DNA from: Actinomycetes bacterium
Lineage (GTDB): Bacteria; Actinomycetota; Actinomycetes; Streptosporangiales; Streptosporangiaceae
Assembly (NCBI GenBank): GCA_021793235.1
Contig: JAJYTD010000014.1
Location: 32,012 to 96,011 of the forward strand
Length of the DNA stretch: 64,000 bases
Reading direction: 5' to 3'
Shown here: one piece after another, positions 51,060-60,708 of the stretch
How positions within the stretch are numbered: position 1 is the first letter of the stretch
Layout of the letters: the number at the start of each line of letters is the position of its first letter
Made by a program: the position numbers and the translations under genes
The notes under the pieces: generated by a model
Told to the model about the DNA's origin: nothing
The model's database searches: none
What the model saw: the letters and a program-made list of their open reading frames with translations, nothing else

Positions 51060-51869
51060 CTACTCCGTTCCGTGGGCGGCCAGTGCCCGGCGCACCATGC
51101 GGTGGGTCCACCACAGGCCGAGCGTGTCGAGCAGGATTCCGGCGGCCAGACACAGCAGGCCGGCCGGGGTGGTGAAGAGGAAGATCAGGGGCGCGCCCCC
51201 CAGAGCGGTCGCCATCGCCAGACCGAGAGCCGGGAGTGCGCTGAGCATGATGGCCGTGGCCCGCGGGCCGGCGAGCTGGGCGGTGAGTTCCTGTCGGCTC
51301 TGGTCCTCATGCGCGAGACTCTCGGCCAGGCGGTCCACGACATCGGCGAGGCCCGCGCCCGTACCGGCGGCCACCCGCCAGCACGCCGCGAGGTAAGCCA
51401 GGCCGACCGATCCGGGGCGGACCGAGACACTCTGCAACGCGGCTGCGAGGTCGTCCCCGCTGCGTGCGACCGCGGCCAGCAGCGCCCATTCCCCGGACAC
51501 GGCCGGGTCGAGCTCCCCCAGTGCCGACTCGACTGCGGCCGCGGGTGCGCGGCCCGCCCGCAGCTCCGCGGCCAGTGTCCGGCACAGTTCGATGACCGCC
51601 CGCCTGCGCCGGGCTTGGGATCGGCCCAGGACGGTATCGACTCTCTGGCGGGTGTATGCTCGCGCCCACATGATCAGCCGCATGACCAGCCGTCCCGGAA
51701 GCCGCCGGGTGCCTGAGGCCGTGCCGGAAAGCGATGCGTGCAGGCGGATCCCGGCCGGGGACGGCGACGCCTGGATGAGGACACACCCGGCGGAACCGAG
51801 CAGTACCAGCCACCCCGCATGCCCGGAGAGCTCGTGGAAGATGTGGGCGAGTATGGCGGCGGCCGTCAT
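51060..51869 (-). CDS. tadB: Tad secretion membrane protein TadB (T2SSF)
   Basis: 269 residues from ATG 51869, whose ATGA overlaps the tadA stop and has GGGAG upstream. An N-terminal helix, then RRRAVIELCRTLAAELRAGR, LADVVDRLAESLAHEDQSRQ and two C-terminal helices typical of T2SSF proteins. Confidence 0.88.
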   Translation of the reverse strand: MTAAAILAHIFHELSGHAGWLVLLGSAGCVLIQASPSPAGIRLHASLSGTASGTRRLPGRLVMRLIMWARAYTRQRVDTVLGRSQARRRRAVIELCRTLAAELRAGRAPAAAVESALGELDPAVSGEWALLAAVARSGDDLAAALQSVSVRPGSVGLAYLAACWRVAAGTGAGLADVVDRLAESLAHEDQSRQELTAQLAGPRATAIMLSALPALGLAMATALGGAPLIFLFTTPAGLLCLAAGILLDTLGLWWTHRMVRRALAAHGTE

Positions 51870-53062
51870 TCGCCGCTCCCGGGACGTCGCCATTCATTGC
51901 CCAGGCGGAGGGTGAGCTCCGTGATGCCCTCGTATTCGACCACGGCTCCGCTCCTGAGGAAGCCCACGGCGGGAACCGCCTGGACCAGACCGGAGGAGTC
52001 GCGGCGCAGGACGCACACCTCGGCGACGCGGCGGCCGCCGCCGGGATCGCGAACCAGGTGCACGATGAGCGCCCGGGTCGCGGCAAGCTGGCTGTGCACC
52101 GCTTCGCGGGTCAGACCGGCCGCACACCCGAGCGCCTCGATACGCGCGGGCAGGTCGACGGCCGCGTTCGCGTGGACGGTGCCCGAGCCTCCCTCATGGC
52201 CCGTGTTGAGAGCCGCAAGCAGATCGGCGACTTCGGAGCCGCGCACCTCTCCCACAACGAGCCGGTCGGGACGCATGCGCAGGGCTTGGCGGACCAGGTG
52301 GTGCAGACCCACCTCGCCCGACCCTTCGATGTTGGGCGGGCGGGACTGGAGCCGGACGACATGGGGGTGGTCCGGACTGAGCTCGGCGGAGTCCTCCACG
52401 AGCACCAGCCGTTCGTCGTGGTCGGCCAGGGAGAGCAGGGTCGAAAGGAGAGTGGTCTTGCCTGTTCCGGTTCCGCCGCAGATGAGGAACGCGGCTTTGG
52501 CGGCGATGATGGTCGAGAGCAGGTGTGCTCCGCTCACCGGAATGCTGCCCGATTCCACGAGTTCGGTCAGGGAGAACACCCAGCGGCGGGGAAGCCGCAG
52601 TGAAAGGCAGGCGCCTTCCGGCGCTATGGGCGGTAGCACGGCGTGAAGTCTGGCCCCGGACGGTAACCGCGCGTCGACCCACGGTGCGGTGGCGTCAAGG
52701 CGCCGTCCGGCCTGGGCGGCCAGGCGCTGGGCGAGCCGGCGGACGGAGTCGTGGTCGGGGAAGCGTACGTCCGATGCCCGGTGCAGGCCGCTGCCGCCAT
52801 CGATCCAGACGTCGTCGGGACCGTTGACCAGAATGTCGGTGATGTCGGGAGAGATGAGAAGGGGCTCCAGAGGTCCCGCTCCGGCGAGGTCGGCGCTGAG
52901 CCGCCGGACGATCGACAGCACCTCGGCGTCGCCGAGCACGTCTCCTTCGGCGCGCAGCGCCGCGGCCACCCGTGAGGGGGTCGGTTCGGCCCCTTCACGG
53001 GCGAGGCGGGCGCGCACGGCGTCCAGCAGACCGGGGTCGGGGGAGGGGTGTGCGGTGCTCAT
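51866..53062 (-). CDS. tadA: Pilus assembly ATPase TadA/CpaF
   Basis: 398 residues of the secretion-ATPase superfamily: Walker A LICGGTGTGKTTLLSTLLSL (about 193-212), Asp box LVLVEDSAEL, Walker B RPDRLVVGEVRGSEVADLLA and His box GHEGGSGTVHANAAVDL. It powers pilin assembly. It overlaps the Ssd-like gene by 4 nt. Confidence 0.92.
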   Translation of the reverse strand: MSTAHPSPDPGLLDAVRARLAREGAEPTPSRVAAALRAEGDVLGDAEVLSIVRRLSADLAGAGPLEPLLISPDITDILVNGPDDVWIDGGSGLHRASDVRFPDHDSVRRLAQRLAAQAGRRLDATAPWVDARLPSGARLHAVLPPIAPEGACLSLRLPRRWVFSLTELVESGSIPVSGAHLLSTIIAAKAAFLICGGTGTGKTTLLSTLLSLADHDERLVLVEDSAELSPDHPHVVRLQSRPPNIEGSGEVGLHHLVRQALRMRPDRLVVGEVRGSEVADLLAALNTGHEGGSGTVHANAAVDLPARIEALGCAAGLTREAVHSQLAATRALIVHLVRDPGGGRRVAEVCVLRRDSSGLVQAVPAVGFLRSGAVVEYEGITELTLRLGNEWRRPGSGE

Positions 53063-54246
53063 GGGGCTGCTGTCCTGTGTGTCCGTGCGCTCTTGCCGTC
53101 TGCGGAAGTGCCGACGGGACCGCGGCGCAGGAGGGGGCGGTTCTGTCCCTGGTCCTGCTCGTCCGATGGGTGTTCGGCGTGCAGGCGAGCCAGGAATTCG
53201 TCGGCGAATCCGGCGAGGGGTGAGGTGCGGCGGCCGGCCGGAGTGTCACCGCGGTCGAGGGTGCGGGCGAGACCGGGTTCGGCCGGTAGGTCGCCGGCCA
53301 GTGGAAGGTCCAGAGCGTGGGCGATGGTGGCCGCGGGCAGGTCCGGACAGGATCCGCGGACGACGAGCCGAAGGTCGCCGGTGTGCTGCAGTAGTCGCGG
53401 GGTGAGCCGGTGGGCCGCCATCACCGCGTGCAGGTCTGCGGGGACGATCAGCAGTGTCGTGGTGGTGCGGTGCAGGGCTTCCTCGGCGGCTGCGTCGAGT
53501 GCGCGGGGAAGGTCGGCTACGACGAGGTCGGTACCCCGGGTAGCCGAGGAGAGCACGGCGCGCATCGCCGGCGGGGGAATGGCCTCGGCGGGGCCGTGTT
53601 CCCAGGTGAGGAGAGTACAGCCGCGTGCCGCGGGCAGCGCTGTGCTCAGTGCCGACCAGTTCATCCGTCCTTCTCGGGCCAGCAGGTCGCCCCAGCGGGT
53701 CCCCTGGGCGTGCTCTTGGCCGATGAGCAGATCCAGGCCGCCGCCGAGCGGATCGGCGTCGATCAGTGCCGTGCACAGGCCGGCTCGCCGACCGGCCAGG
53801 GCCATGGCGATGGCGAACAGGCTCGCCCCTGCACCCCCGCGGCCGCCGATGACCGAGATGACCGGGGAGCGCCCGGGCCGGGTCTCCGCGGAGTCCGCGA
53901 ACAGGTCCGCGAGCCGGGCTTCGTCATCGGGCAGTGAGAGCACCGTGCGGGCACCGATGCGCAGTGCGGCCTCCCATGCGGGGGAGTCGGGGCGGGCGTA
54001 GGGGGTGTCGCCGCGCGCGGCGACGACGACGCGCGTGTGGGGGGCGGGGTCCAGCTCGACCATGGACGGGAGGAGGTCTGTGCCGACGACGATGAGCGGT
54101 GCGCGGGGCCAGTCGCGCCCGGCGAGGGCGGCCGAGTGGGCGACCGTGGTCTCGACGGCGGCCGCCGCGGCCAGTCTGAGCAGGTCGTCGAGTAGATCAG
54201 GGTCGTCGGTGACGAGGAGGGGGCGTGGGGGGTGGGGGTCCGGCAT
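53059..54246 (-). CDS. Ssd/CpaE-like MinD-family ATPase of the tad locus
   Basis: 395 residues. An N-terminal receiver-like region (LLVTDDPDLLDDLLRLAAAA) precedes a MinD-type fold, VISVIGGRGGAGASLFAIAM, where the second signature Lys of Walker A is replaced (GGAGAS). ALIDADPLGGGLDLLIG follows. Such degenerate Walker A proteins (Ssd, septum-site-determining) start the actinobacterial tad operon. GGGAGG upstream of ATG 54246. Confidence 0.85.
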   Translation of the reverse strand: MPDPHPPRPLLVTDDPDLLDDLLRLAAAAAVETTVAHSAALAGRDWPRAPLIVVGTDLLPSMVELDPAPHTRVVVAARGDTPYARPDSPAWEAALRIGARTVLSLPDDEARLADLFADSAETRPGRSPVISVIGGRGGAGASLFAIAMALAGRRAGLCTALIDADPLGGGLDLLIGQEHAQGTRWGDLLAREGRMNWSALSTALPAARGCTLLTWEHGPAEAIPPPAMRAVLSSATRGTDLVVADLPRALDAAAEEALHRTTTTLLIVPADLHAVMAAHRLTPRLLQHTGDLRLVVRGSCPDLPAATIAHALDLPLAGDLPAEPGLARTLDRGDTPAGRRTSPLAGFADEFLARLHAEHPSDEQDQGQNRPLLRRGPVGTSADGKSARTHRTAAP

Positions 54247-54977
54247 GGGGCCTCCCTGTGATCGTGGAGTCGTCGTATTCCACGGTCACCGGTGCTGCTC
54301 CGGTGCGGAAAGCCGGATTCGCCGCTTGTGGACGAGTGGCCGGAGGGCCTTTTTCGAACAGGCAGGCCCGAGATGGGGCGGCCCCCGCCGGGGGGAGGCG
54401 GGGGCCGCCCAACGGTCCGGCCCTGGGGGGGTAGAGCCGGCTCCGCCTTTCCAGATGAGGTCATCGGGTACGGCGCCAGAGCATGCGGCATGACGGCGGT
54501 GGACGCACTGCCGCGCGGGTGCGGGCGCCGTGCGCGCAATAGCGCGGTGATGTGTGCGCCCGCCTGCGTGCCGAAAGGCAGCGGGGGCAAGCACATTCTG
54601 GTCGGGGGGTGACAGGTTCGATACATAAAGTAGCATGCCGAATTGCGGGCACAGCAGAAAAAGCCTTCTGTGATCCCTTTTCAAAACACCTGGCCAGGCG
54701 TAGAAAACAGAGCCAAGGTGGGATCGGCCCACCGGACACCCGCGCGTCACCAAGCCGCGGGAGGCTCGTTCAGGCCAGATCGCGCCTGGTCGGACAGTAC
54801 ATTTTGCGCGCAAGGCAGCCCGGTAGGGCGTGTTCGCTGCGGCGTCTCGGTCTGGTTTCCGGCCGGGCTGGGCACCGTCCGCAAAAAGTAATCCGAACGA
54901 GATGAAGCCGGAGGCCGCGCGTCTCAGTAGCGCCCGGCATTCCTCTCAATCGTCACCGAATTAGCAATAGGGGTAAT
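54247..54977. other. 731-bp intergenic region
   Basis: No credible gene on either strand; third-position composition is irregular and part of it (54600-54720) is AT-richer than the surroundings. It should contain the promoter of the leftward tad operon. Confidence 0.4.
54376..54410 (-). terminator. GC-rich terminator hairpin
   Basis: A 14-bp perfect stem (GGGCGGCCCCCGCC with its complement) and 7-nt loop, upstream of the tad operon. It could stop read-through into it. Confidence 0.5.
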
Positions 54978-55778
54978 TCACCCGCGTTTCAATGCTTCGC
55001 AGGTGGCCAGTGAATCCCGTGCTCCTGCCGCAACGGCACGACAGCAGTACGTGACCCACGTGGCCACACCTTCGGGCGTTCCGCTGGTATACCCGAGCAG
55101 AGCGGGGCCGTATTCTCCCCGCGTCTCCTCGTAGCCGAGTTCTGTCGGAACCAGCGACTTCGGATCGAGACCGCGGTCGATCAGCGTCAGGCGCTCGGCC
55201 GCCCGTGCCACGATCCCATCGCCCCAGCCGAACGGACGCAGCGACGCCAGTTCGCCGTGCACGATCGCGCCGACCACGAGAGCCGGAACGGATGCCCGCG
55301 CCGCCAGCAGCGCGGTCAGCGCTTCCAACCGTGCCGCCACCTGCGGTGGGTCCGGGGGCATCCCGATACCGAGCGGATCGTCGGCCGGCTCGCCCTGCGC
55401 GCGTGGGCGGCCAAGGCCATCGGTTGGTACTTCGTCTGCGGCGGCCAGCGTGTGCAGCCGGGCCAACACCTGGCGGGGAGCCTTCGTCCACGTGTCCGCC
55501 ATGCTCCCGAGCTCACCTGATACGCGCAGTGCGCCTTTGACACGGGGGTCACCGCTCTCACCCGCGCGCACCTGCTCCAGTGCCGCATCGGCCCCCTCCA
55601 GGACAGCGGAGGCGCGTGCGCCGCGCAGCGCGGACTCCATGGAAACCTCGGCACTGCGCCGGCGCAGCACACGGTGGCCCAAAAGACGGTCGACGATGCC
55701 GCGGGTCTCCTGGACGGCCTCGGCGACACCGGGAAGCTCTGCGATCCGCTGTAGGGGATCTGCTGGTACTGCGTTCAC
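54978..55778 (-). CDS. Fic-like protein with degenerate active site
   Basis: 266 residues, predominantly helical. SALRGARASAVLEGADAALE (about 50-69) resembles the inhibitory or dimer helix region, and VVGAIVHGELASLRPFGWGD followed by GIVARAAERLTLI (about 170-203) resembles the Fic core. The usual H-x-F-x-(D/E)-G-N-G-R becomes R-P-F-G-W-G-D-G-I-V-A-R, so the catalytic His and the Asn are missing. I expect a non-enzymatic or altered function. Homologues occur beside tad genes in Streptomyces. Divergent from acsA. Confidence 0.6.
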   Translation of the reverse strand: MNAVPADPLQRIAELPGVAEAVQETRGIVDRLLGHRVLRRRSAEVSMESALRGARASAVLEGADAALEQVRAGESGDPRVKGALRVSGELGSMADTWTKAPRQVLARLHTLAAADEVPTDGLGRPRAQGEPADDPLGIGMPPDPPQVAARLEALTALLAARASVPALVVGAIVHGELASLRPFGWGDGIVARAAERLTLIDRGLDPKSLVPTELGYEETRGEYGPALLGYTSGTPEGVATWVTYCCRAVAAGARDSLATCEALKRG

Positions 55779-55870
55779 GACTTCGACCTTACGTGCGGGT
55801 AATACCAGAGCCGACCACGGCTTCCTCTTGTGGGCCGTGCCCTCCTCTTGATGGAGTAGTCCCTACTACA

Positions 55871-55889
55871 GATCCCATCTCGTGGGATC
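55871..55889. promoter_or_regulatory. Inverted repeat in the acsA leader
   Basis: GATCCCA-TCTCG-TGGGATC, 24 nt upstream of the acsA start; a possible operator or leader hairpin. Confidence 0.35.
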
Positions 55890-55913
55890 GCGAGCAAGTA
55901 AGGAGACGCAACA

Positions 55914-57890
55914 GTGGCTGAGACTCCCCGGGAGCAGGGGCACGAGACGCTGTCCAACCTTCTTCAGGAGTCGCGGAGGTTCGCTCCTCCCGCGGATCTC
56001 GCGGCCGAAGCGAACGTCCAAGCGGAGGACTGCGACACCGCCTCTGCCGATCGTCTCGGCTTCTGGGAAGAGCAGGCCCGCAGGCTGCAGTGGGAACAGC
56101 CCTGGACCAACGTCCTCGAATGGAACCCGCCTTTCGCCAAGTGGTTCACCGGCGGCAAGCTCAACGCCGCGGTCAACTGCCTCGACCGGCACGTCGACGC
56201 CGGCCGCGGTGACAGAGTCGCCTACCACTGGGAAGGCGAGCCCGGCGACACCCGGACCATCACCTACGCCGAACTCAAGGACATGGTCTGCCAGGCATCG
56301 AACGCCCTGTTGGAACTCGGCGTGGCCAAGGGCGACCGGGTCGCCATCTACATGCCGATGATCCCCGAGACGGTCATCGCCATGCTCGCCTGCGCCCGCA
56401 TCGGCGCTGTCCACATGGTCGTCTTCGGCGGGTTCTCGGTCGATGCCCTCGGCAGCCGGCTGGACGACAGCGAAGCCAAAGTGGTGGTCACCGCTGATGG
56501 CGGATACCGGCGCGGCAAGCCGAGCTCGCTCAAGCCGGCCGTGGACGAAGCGGTCCGGAACCGGCCCACCGTTCAGAATGTCCTCGTGGTGCGCCGTACC
56601 GGCCAGGAGGTCGACTGGACCGAGGGCCGCGATGTCTGGTGGCACGACATCGTCGACCGGCAGAGCACCGACCACCAGGCCGAGGCGCACGACGCCGAGC
56701 ACCCGCTGTACATCATGTACACCAGCGGCACCACGGCCAAACCCAAGGGTGTCCTGCACACCACGGGCGGCTACCTCACCCAGGTGGCCTACACCCACTG
56801 GGCGGTGTTCGACATCAAACCCGAGACCGACATCTTCTGGACCGCGGCCGACATCGGATGGGTGACCGGCCACTCCTACATCGTCTACGGTCCGCTCGCC
56901 AACGGTGCGACCTCCGTCATGTACGAGGGCACCCCCGATACACCGCACAAGGGCCGGTTCTGGGAGATCGTGCAGAAGTACAAGGTCACCATCGCCTACA
57001 TGGCGCCGACCGCGATCCGCACGTTCATGAAGTGGGGCGAGGACATCCCCGCGCAGTTCGACCTCTCCAGCCTGCGGCTGATCGGTTCGGTCGGCGAGCC
57101 GATCAACCCCGAGGCCTACACGTGGTACCGGAAGAACATCGGCGGGGACCGCACACCCGTGGTCGACACCTGGTGGCAGACCGAGACCGGTGCGATCATG
57201 GTCTCCCCCCTGCCCGGCGTCTCCCACGGCAAGCCGGGTGCCGCTATGCAGTCCGTCCCCGGCGTCGTCGCCGACGTCGTGGACGACGAAGGCAAGCCGG
57301 TGCCCAACGGGGGCGGTGGGTTCCTCGTCATCCGCGAACCGTGGCCGTCCATGCTCCGCGGGGTCTGGGGCGACCCGGAGCGCTACAAGAAGACCTACTG
57401 GTCGCAGTTTGACGGCCTGTACTTCGCGGGCGACGGCGCCAAGCGCGACGAGGACGGCGACATCTGGCTGCTGGGCCGCGTCGACGATGTCATGCTCGTC
57501 TCCGGCCACAACATCTCCACGACCGAGGTGGAGTCCGCCCTGGTGTCCCACCCCAAGGTCGCCGAGGCCGCGGTCGTGGGCGCCACCGACCCCGTCACCG
57601 GGCAGGCGATCGTCTCGTTCGTCATCCTGCGCAGCGAGGCCGGTGAGGGCGGCGAAGAGCTCGTCAAGGAGCTGCGCGACCACGTGGGCGCTTCCCTCGG
57701 CCCGATCGCCAAGCCGCGCCAGATCATGGTGGTACCGGAACTGCCCAAGACGCGCTCCGGCAAGATCATGCGTCGGCTGCTCCGCGACGTCGCGGAGAAC
57801 CGGCAGCTCGGCGATGTCTCGACGCTCACGGACTCCTCGGTGATGGACGTGATCTCCGCCAAGCTGCCCAGCGCCAAGGACGACGAGTAA
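55914..57890 (+). CDS. acsA: Acetyl-CoA synthetase (AMP-forming)
   Basis: 658 residues from GTG 55914 with AAGGAGA. ANL-family core: [20 protein letters not shown] (P-loop A3), [17 protein letters not shown] (A5), [20 protein letters not shown] (A7), [20 protein letters not shown] (A8) and [13 protein letters not shown], whose Lys is the site of regulatory acetylation. It activates acetate to acetyl-CoA through acetyl-AMP. Length and motifs are complete. Confidence 0.95.
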   Translation: MAETPREQGHETLSNLLQESRRFAPPADLAAEANVQAEDCDTASADRLGFWEEQARRLQWEQPWTNVLEWNPPFAKWFTGGKLNAAVNCLDRHVDAGRGDRVAYHWEGEPGDTRTITYAELKDMVCQASNALLELGVAKGDRVAIYMPMIPETVIAMLACARIGAVHMVVFGGFSVDALGSRLDDSEAKVVVTADGGYRRGKPSSLKPAVDEAVRNRPTVQNVLVVRRTGQEVDWTEGRDVWWHDIVDRQSTDHQAEAHDAEHPLYIMYTSGTTAKPKGVLHTTGGYLTQVAYTHWAVFDIKPETDIFWTAADIGWVTGHSYIVYGPLANGATSVMYEGTPDTPHKGRFWEIVQKYKVTIAYMAPTAIRTFMKWGEDIPAQFDLSSLRLIGSVGEPINPEAYTWYRKNIGGDRTPVVDTWWQTETGAIMVSPLPGVSHGKPGAAMQSVPGVVADVVDDEGKPVPNGGGGFLVIREPWPSMLRGVWGDPERYKKTYWSQFDGLYFAGDGAKRDEDGDIWLLGRVDDVMLVSGHNISTTEVESALVSHPKVAEAAVVGATDPVTGQAIVSFVILRSEAGEGGEELVKELRDHVGASLGPIAKPRQIMVVPELPKTRSGKIMRRLLRDVAENRQLGDVSTLTDSSVMDVISAKLPSAKDDE

Positions 57891-57905
57891 CGCCCCGGAC
57901 AGACC

Positions 57906-57938
57906 GGCGCCCCCGGCCCGAAGGGGGCCGGGGGCGCC
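57906..57938 (+). terminator. Terminator of acsA
   Basis: A 14-bp stem GGCGCCCCCGGCCC/GGGCCGGGGGCGCC with a 5-nt loop, 16 nt after the stop. Confidence 0.75.
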
Positions 57939-57990
57939 GCCGCTGGGAACAGCCGCTGTGTCAGCGGCCTTCCCTAACGCGCTCTTGGCA

Positions 57991-58154
57991 TTACCGGCCC
58001 TTGCCCTTAGTGCGCTTATCGGAACGATCGGACCCGGTGCCGAGTGCCTTCTTGGCCGCCTCCGCTACTTCCTTGTCCTTGGACTTTGCGAGTTGGACGT
58101 TCAAGGCGAGTGCCGCGGTCTCTTGCGCTCTTCTGAGGGCTGTTCCTTGGCCAC
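57991..58154 (-). pseudogene. Small lysine-rich protein gene with single-base frameshift
   Basis: GTG 58154 has AAAGGAG upstream and starts MAKEQPSEERK, but this frame stops after 17 codons. A shift by one base in the AAGAGACC stretch gives ETAALALNVQLAKSKDKEVA and continues to a TAA at 57991. Restoring one G would give a 54-residue basic protein. The span is 164 nt, one short of a multiple of three, consistent with a one-base deletion or a sequencing error. Confidence 0.45.
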
Positions 58155-58325
58155 TATGTCTCCTTTGACAGTGGTTCGACGGGCAGCGTTACGGTATCGG
58201 CGCTCCGCGCCGATAAACAGGTCTCCAGGGGTGCTTTCAGTGCCCGGCGCGGGGAGCGGCGCCGCCCCGGCAGCGCTCACGGGCGCGGCGGATGCTGCCT
58301 GTAGGGCAGGATTGTGCAAGGATGC

Positions 58326-58339
58326 GACAGACGTCTGTC
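58326..58339. promoter_or_regulatory. 14-bp palindrome upstream of holin-like gene
   Basis: GACAGACGTCTGTC, perfectly symmetrical, 21 nt before the start codon; operator candidate. Confidence 0.35.
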
Positions 58340-58360
58340 CGATTGAAGGGAGCCACCTCG

Positions 58361-58795
58361 ATGCCCGAGACCCAGCCGGGTGACCACGGGCCTGAGGAGT
58401 TCAACGCCGCCGAGTACTCGCTGGGCGAGCTCGTCTCCGAAGCCCGCGGGGATGTCTCGCGGCTCGTGCGGCTGGAGCTGGAACTCGCCAAGCTGGAACT
58501 CGCGCACGACGCGAGTCGGGTCGCCAAAGGGTCGGCGATGTTCATCGTCGCCGCGGTGATGGGGCACATGGTGCTCATCCTGGCGTCGATCACCCTGGGG
58601 CTGGGCCTGTGGGCGGCGGGACTGCAGCCGGTCGTCGCCTTCCTGATCGTCACGCTCGCCTACCTGCTGATCGCCGGACTCCTCATTTTCATCGGCGTCC
58701 GCCAACTCAAGAAGCGCCGGGGCCTGCCGCGTACGAGCCAGACCATGGAGAACACAGCGGCCCTGCTTCGCCGTGAACGCCCGGTCAGCCCCTGA
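58361..58795 (+). CDS. Phage-holin-family membrane protein (DUF1469 type)
   Basis: 144 residues from ATG 58361, with GAAGGGAG upstream. An amphipathic stretch SLGELVSEARGDVSRLVRLE precedes two hydrophobic helices (AMFIVAAVMGHMVLILASIT, LIVTLAYLLIAGLLIFIGV), matching the holin superfamily III/DUF1469 pattern of cellular proteins. Its role is unknown and it is not a phage gene by context. It is followed by the hydrolase gene. Confidence 0.8.
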   Translation: MPETQPGDHGPEEFNAAEYSLGELVSEARGDVSRLVRLELELAKLELAHDASRVAKGSAMFIVAAVMGHMVLILASITLGLGLWAAGLQPVVAFLIVTLAYLLIAGLLIFIGVRQLKKRRGLPRTSQTMENTAALLRRERPVSP

Positions 58796-58819
58796 CCCGA
58801 GCCTTCGCCCCCGAAAACC

Positions 58820-59731
58820 ATGACCGAGGAGTCGGCCGTTCTGATCGACGGCCCGTGGACGCACCGCACCGTGAGTGCCGCCGGAACCCGGTTCCACGTG
58901 GCCGAAATCGGTGACGGTCCCCTTGTGCTGCTGCTGCACGGGTTCCCGCAGTTCTGGTGGACCTGGCATGAGCAGATGACCGCCCTTGCCGCGGCCGGCT
59001 ACCGGGCGGTCGCGGTCGATCTGCGCGGCTATGGTGCCAGCGACAAGCCCCCGCGCGGCTACGACCTCATCACGCTGGCCTCCGACGCCGCCGGACTGAT
59101 CCGCGCCCTTGGCGAGGCGAATGCCGTCGTCGTCGGGCATGCGACCGGCGGGCTGGCCGGATGGACGATGGCCGCCTACTTCCCGAAGTCGGTGCGCAGG
59201 CTCGCCATAGTGTCGATGCCGCATCCGCTGCGGCTGCGCGGCGAGGTCCTCACCGGCGGCCAGGGCTGGGCCGGCCGTCACTTCTTCGGCTTCCAGCTTC
59301 CCATGCTGCCCGAACGGCGACTCCTCGCCGATGACGCGGCGCGTATCGCGGCCATGCTCCACGCCTGGTCGCGTCCTGGTTGGCCGGACCCGACCACGGA
59401 ACGCCTCTGCCGAGACGCGTTCCAGATCCCCGGCGTGGCGCACTGCTCACTCGAATACCACCGTTGGCTGTTCCGGTCCCAGGTACGCCCCGATGGCCAC
59501 CGCTACATGCGCCGTATGCAGCAGCCCATCGGTGTTCCCACACTGCACATCCACGGTGCGATGGATCCGTTCCTGCTGCCCGGTACCGCTCGCGGCTCGG
59601 GGCGGTATGTCGACGCCCCCTACCGCTGGCGGCTGATCGAGGGTGCGGGACACTTTCCCCACCAGGAGCAGCCGGACCGGGTCAACGCTGCTCTCATAGG
59701 CTGGCTGGACGACGCGGAGCCCGAAAGCTGA
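58820..59731 (+). CDS. Alpha/beta hydrolase lacking the nucleophile
   Basis: 303 residues of the epoxide-hydrolase-like alpha/beta fold: LLLHGFPQFWWTWHEQM (oxyanion), VDLRGYGASDKPPRGYD, catalytic-acid region HIHGAMDPF and IEGAGHFPHQE with the His. The nucleophile elbow, G-H-D-x-G-G in relatives, reads VVGHATGGLAG, so Asp is replaced by Ala (codon GCG near 59142). Unless another residue serves, the protein is probably not a hydrolase. 24 nt after the holin-like gene. Confidence 0.85.
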   Translation: MTEESAVLIDGPWTHRTVSAAGTRFHVAEIGDGPLVLLLHGFPQFWWTWHEQMTALAAAGYRAVAVDLRGYGASDKPPRGYDLITLASDAAGLIRALGEANAVVVGHATGGLAGWTMAAYFPKSVRRLAIVSMPHPLRLRGEVLTGGQGWAGRHFFGFQLPMLPERRLLADDAARIAAMLHAWSRPGWPDPTTERLCRDAFQIPGVAHCSLEYHRWLFRSQVRPDGHRYMRRMQQPIGVPTLHIHGAMDPFLLPGTARGSGRYVDAPYRWRLIEGAGHFPHQEQPDRVNAALIGWLDDAEPES

Positions 59732-59800
59732 GAGGCCGCACGGCGTGTCCGACCGCCTTGGCGGCTCCATCGCGAACATCAGAGACCGTGAGGGAGAACA

Positions 59801-60307
59801 GTGGCCATGAGCGAGACGGCGGGAACAAGGCGGGACCGCAACCCTGAAGGGCGTGCGCAGAATCAGCGTCCCCGGGACCGTTACGGGCGTCCGCTTCCCT
59901 ACGGTTCCCCGGGCGTCCCGCGCGTGCCTGACGACGCGGTCTTCACTCCCGAAGAAGGGCTGACGGAGGCGCAGCGGCTGCTGGACGAGGGGTATGCCTT
60001 CCATGCCCACGAGGTGCTGGAAGCCGTGTGGAAAGCGGCCACCGAACCCGACCGGGAACTGTGGCGCGGGTTGGCCCAGATCGCCGTGGGACTCACCCAC
60101 GCGCAGCGCGGCAACCGCACCGGGGCCGCACGGCTGCTCCGCCGCGGCGCCGCGCGCGTGGCCGACTACGGCCCGGTCGCCCCGGATGGGGTCGACGCCC
60201 TTGGCGCCGCCGCATTCGGCCGGGAGGTCGCGGAACGGGTCGACAGCGGGGACGAGACGCCGATCGACACCGCTGGACTCCGACTGCGGCGCGAAGGCAA
60301 GGGGTAG
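59801..60307 (+). CDS. DUF309 protein
   Basis: 168 residues. A polar, Arg-rich leader then the DUF309 helical core: EAQRLLDEGYAFHAHEVLEA, WKAATEPDRELWRGLAQIAV and GLTHAQRGNRTGAARLLRRG. The H-x-H-E motif within the first helix is conserved in the family; biochemical role not known. GTG 59801 follows AGGGAGA; ATG 59807 is possible. Confidence 0.85.
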   Translation: MAMSETAGTRRDRNPEGRAQNQRPRDRYGRPLPYGSPGVPRVPDDAVFTPEEGLTEAQRLLDEGYAFHAHEVLEAVWKAATEPDRELWRGLAQIAVGLTHAQRGNRTGAARLLRRGAARVADYGPVAPDGVDALGAAAFGREVAERVDSGDETPIDTAGLRLRREGKG

Positions 60308-60708
60308 CCCCGCCTGGGCGGCGGATATCGCGGGACACCCTTGTCGGAGTCGCCTTCGTGGAGCTATGCTCTTTTTGTCCTTAATGTGATGTTAACCACC
60401 CGTTTTAGTAAACAGAGAATTCTGCCCCTCTTTAAAGCCAAATTTCGTATTTTTCGGTGTCACTGTTTCACCAAACATCTCTGGGGCAACACGGAAGTTC
60501 CGCCCTGCTCTCACGTTTTACAGTGACGATGCGTAGAATTCCCGAACACCGGGCCCGCTCAAAGCAGCGGAATCGGTGAGCTGAATACGTATTGGTGGCA
60601 CCCGCATGACCCTGCTAAGCGTGCCGTCGGGCTACTTACCCAGAACCACTCCGGACGGCGGCGCGCATAAGCGCGGGGCCAGGACGTGCCCGTCTCAAGG
60701 AGGACGGT
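60308..60708 (+). promoter_or_regulatory. Long AT-rich leader/promoter region of hppA
   Basis: 401 bp without a convincing gene. 60380-60530 is far more AT-rich than the rest of the window. TAGAAT at 60534-60539 is a good -10, which would leave a leader of about 160 nt containing several GC-rich inverted segments. I recognise no riboswitch class. Confidence 0.45.

Noticed and set aside
54286..54813. 175-codon minus-strand frame
   Set aside because: Irregular composition, no ribosome-binding site and it crosses a strong GC hairpin.
60341..60526. 61-codon frame upstream of hppA
   Set aside because: It lies in an AT-rich block without actinomycete codon bias; more likely a promoter region.
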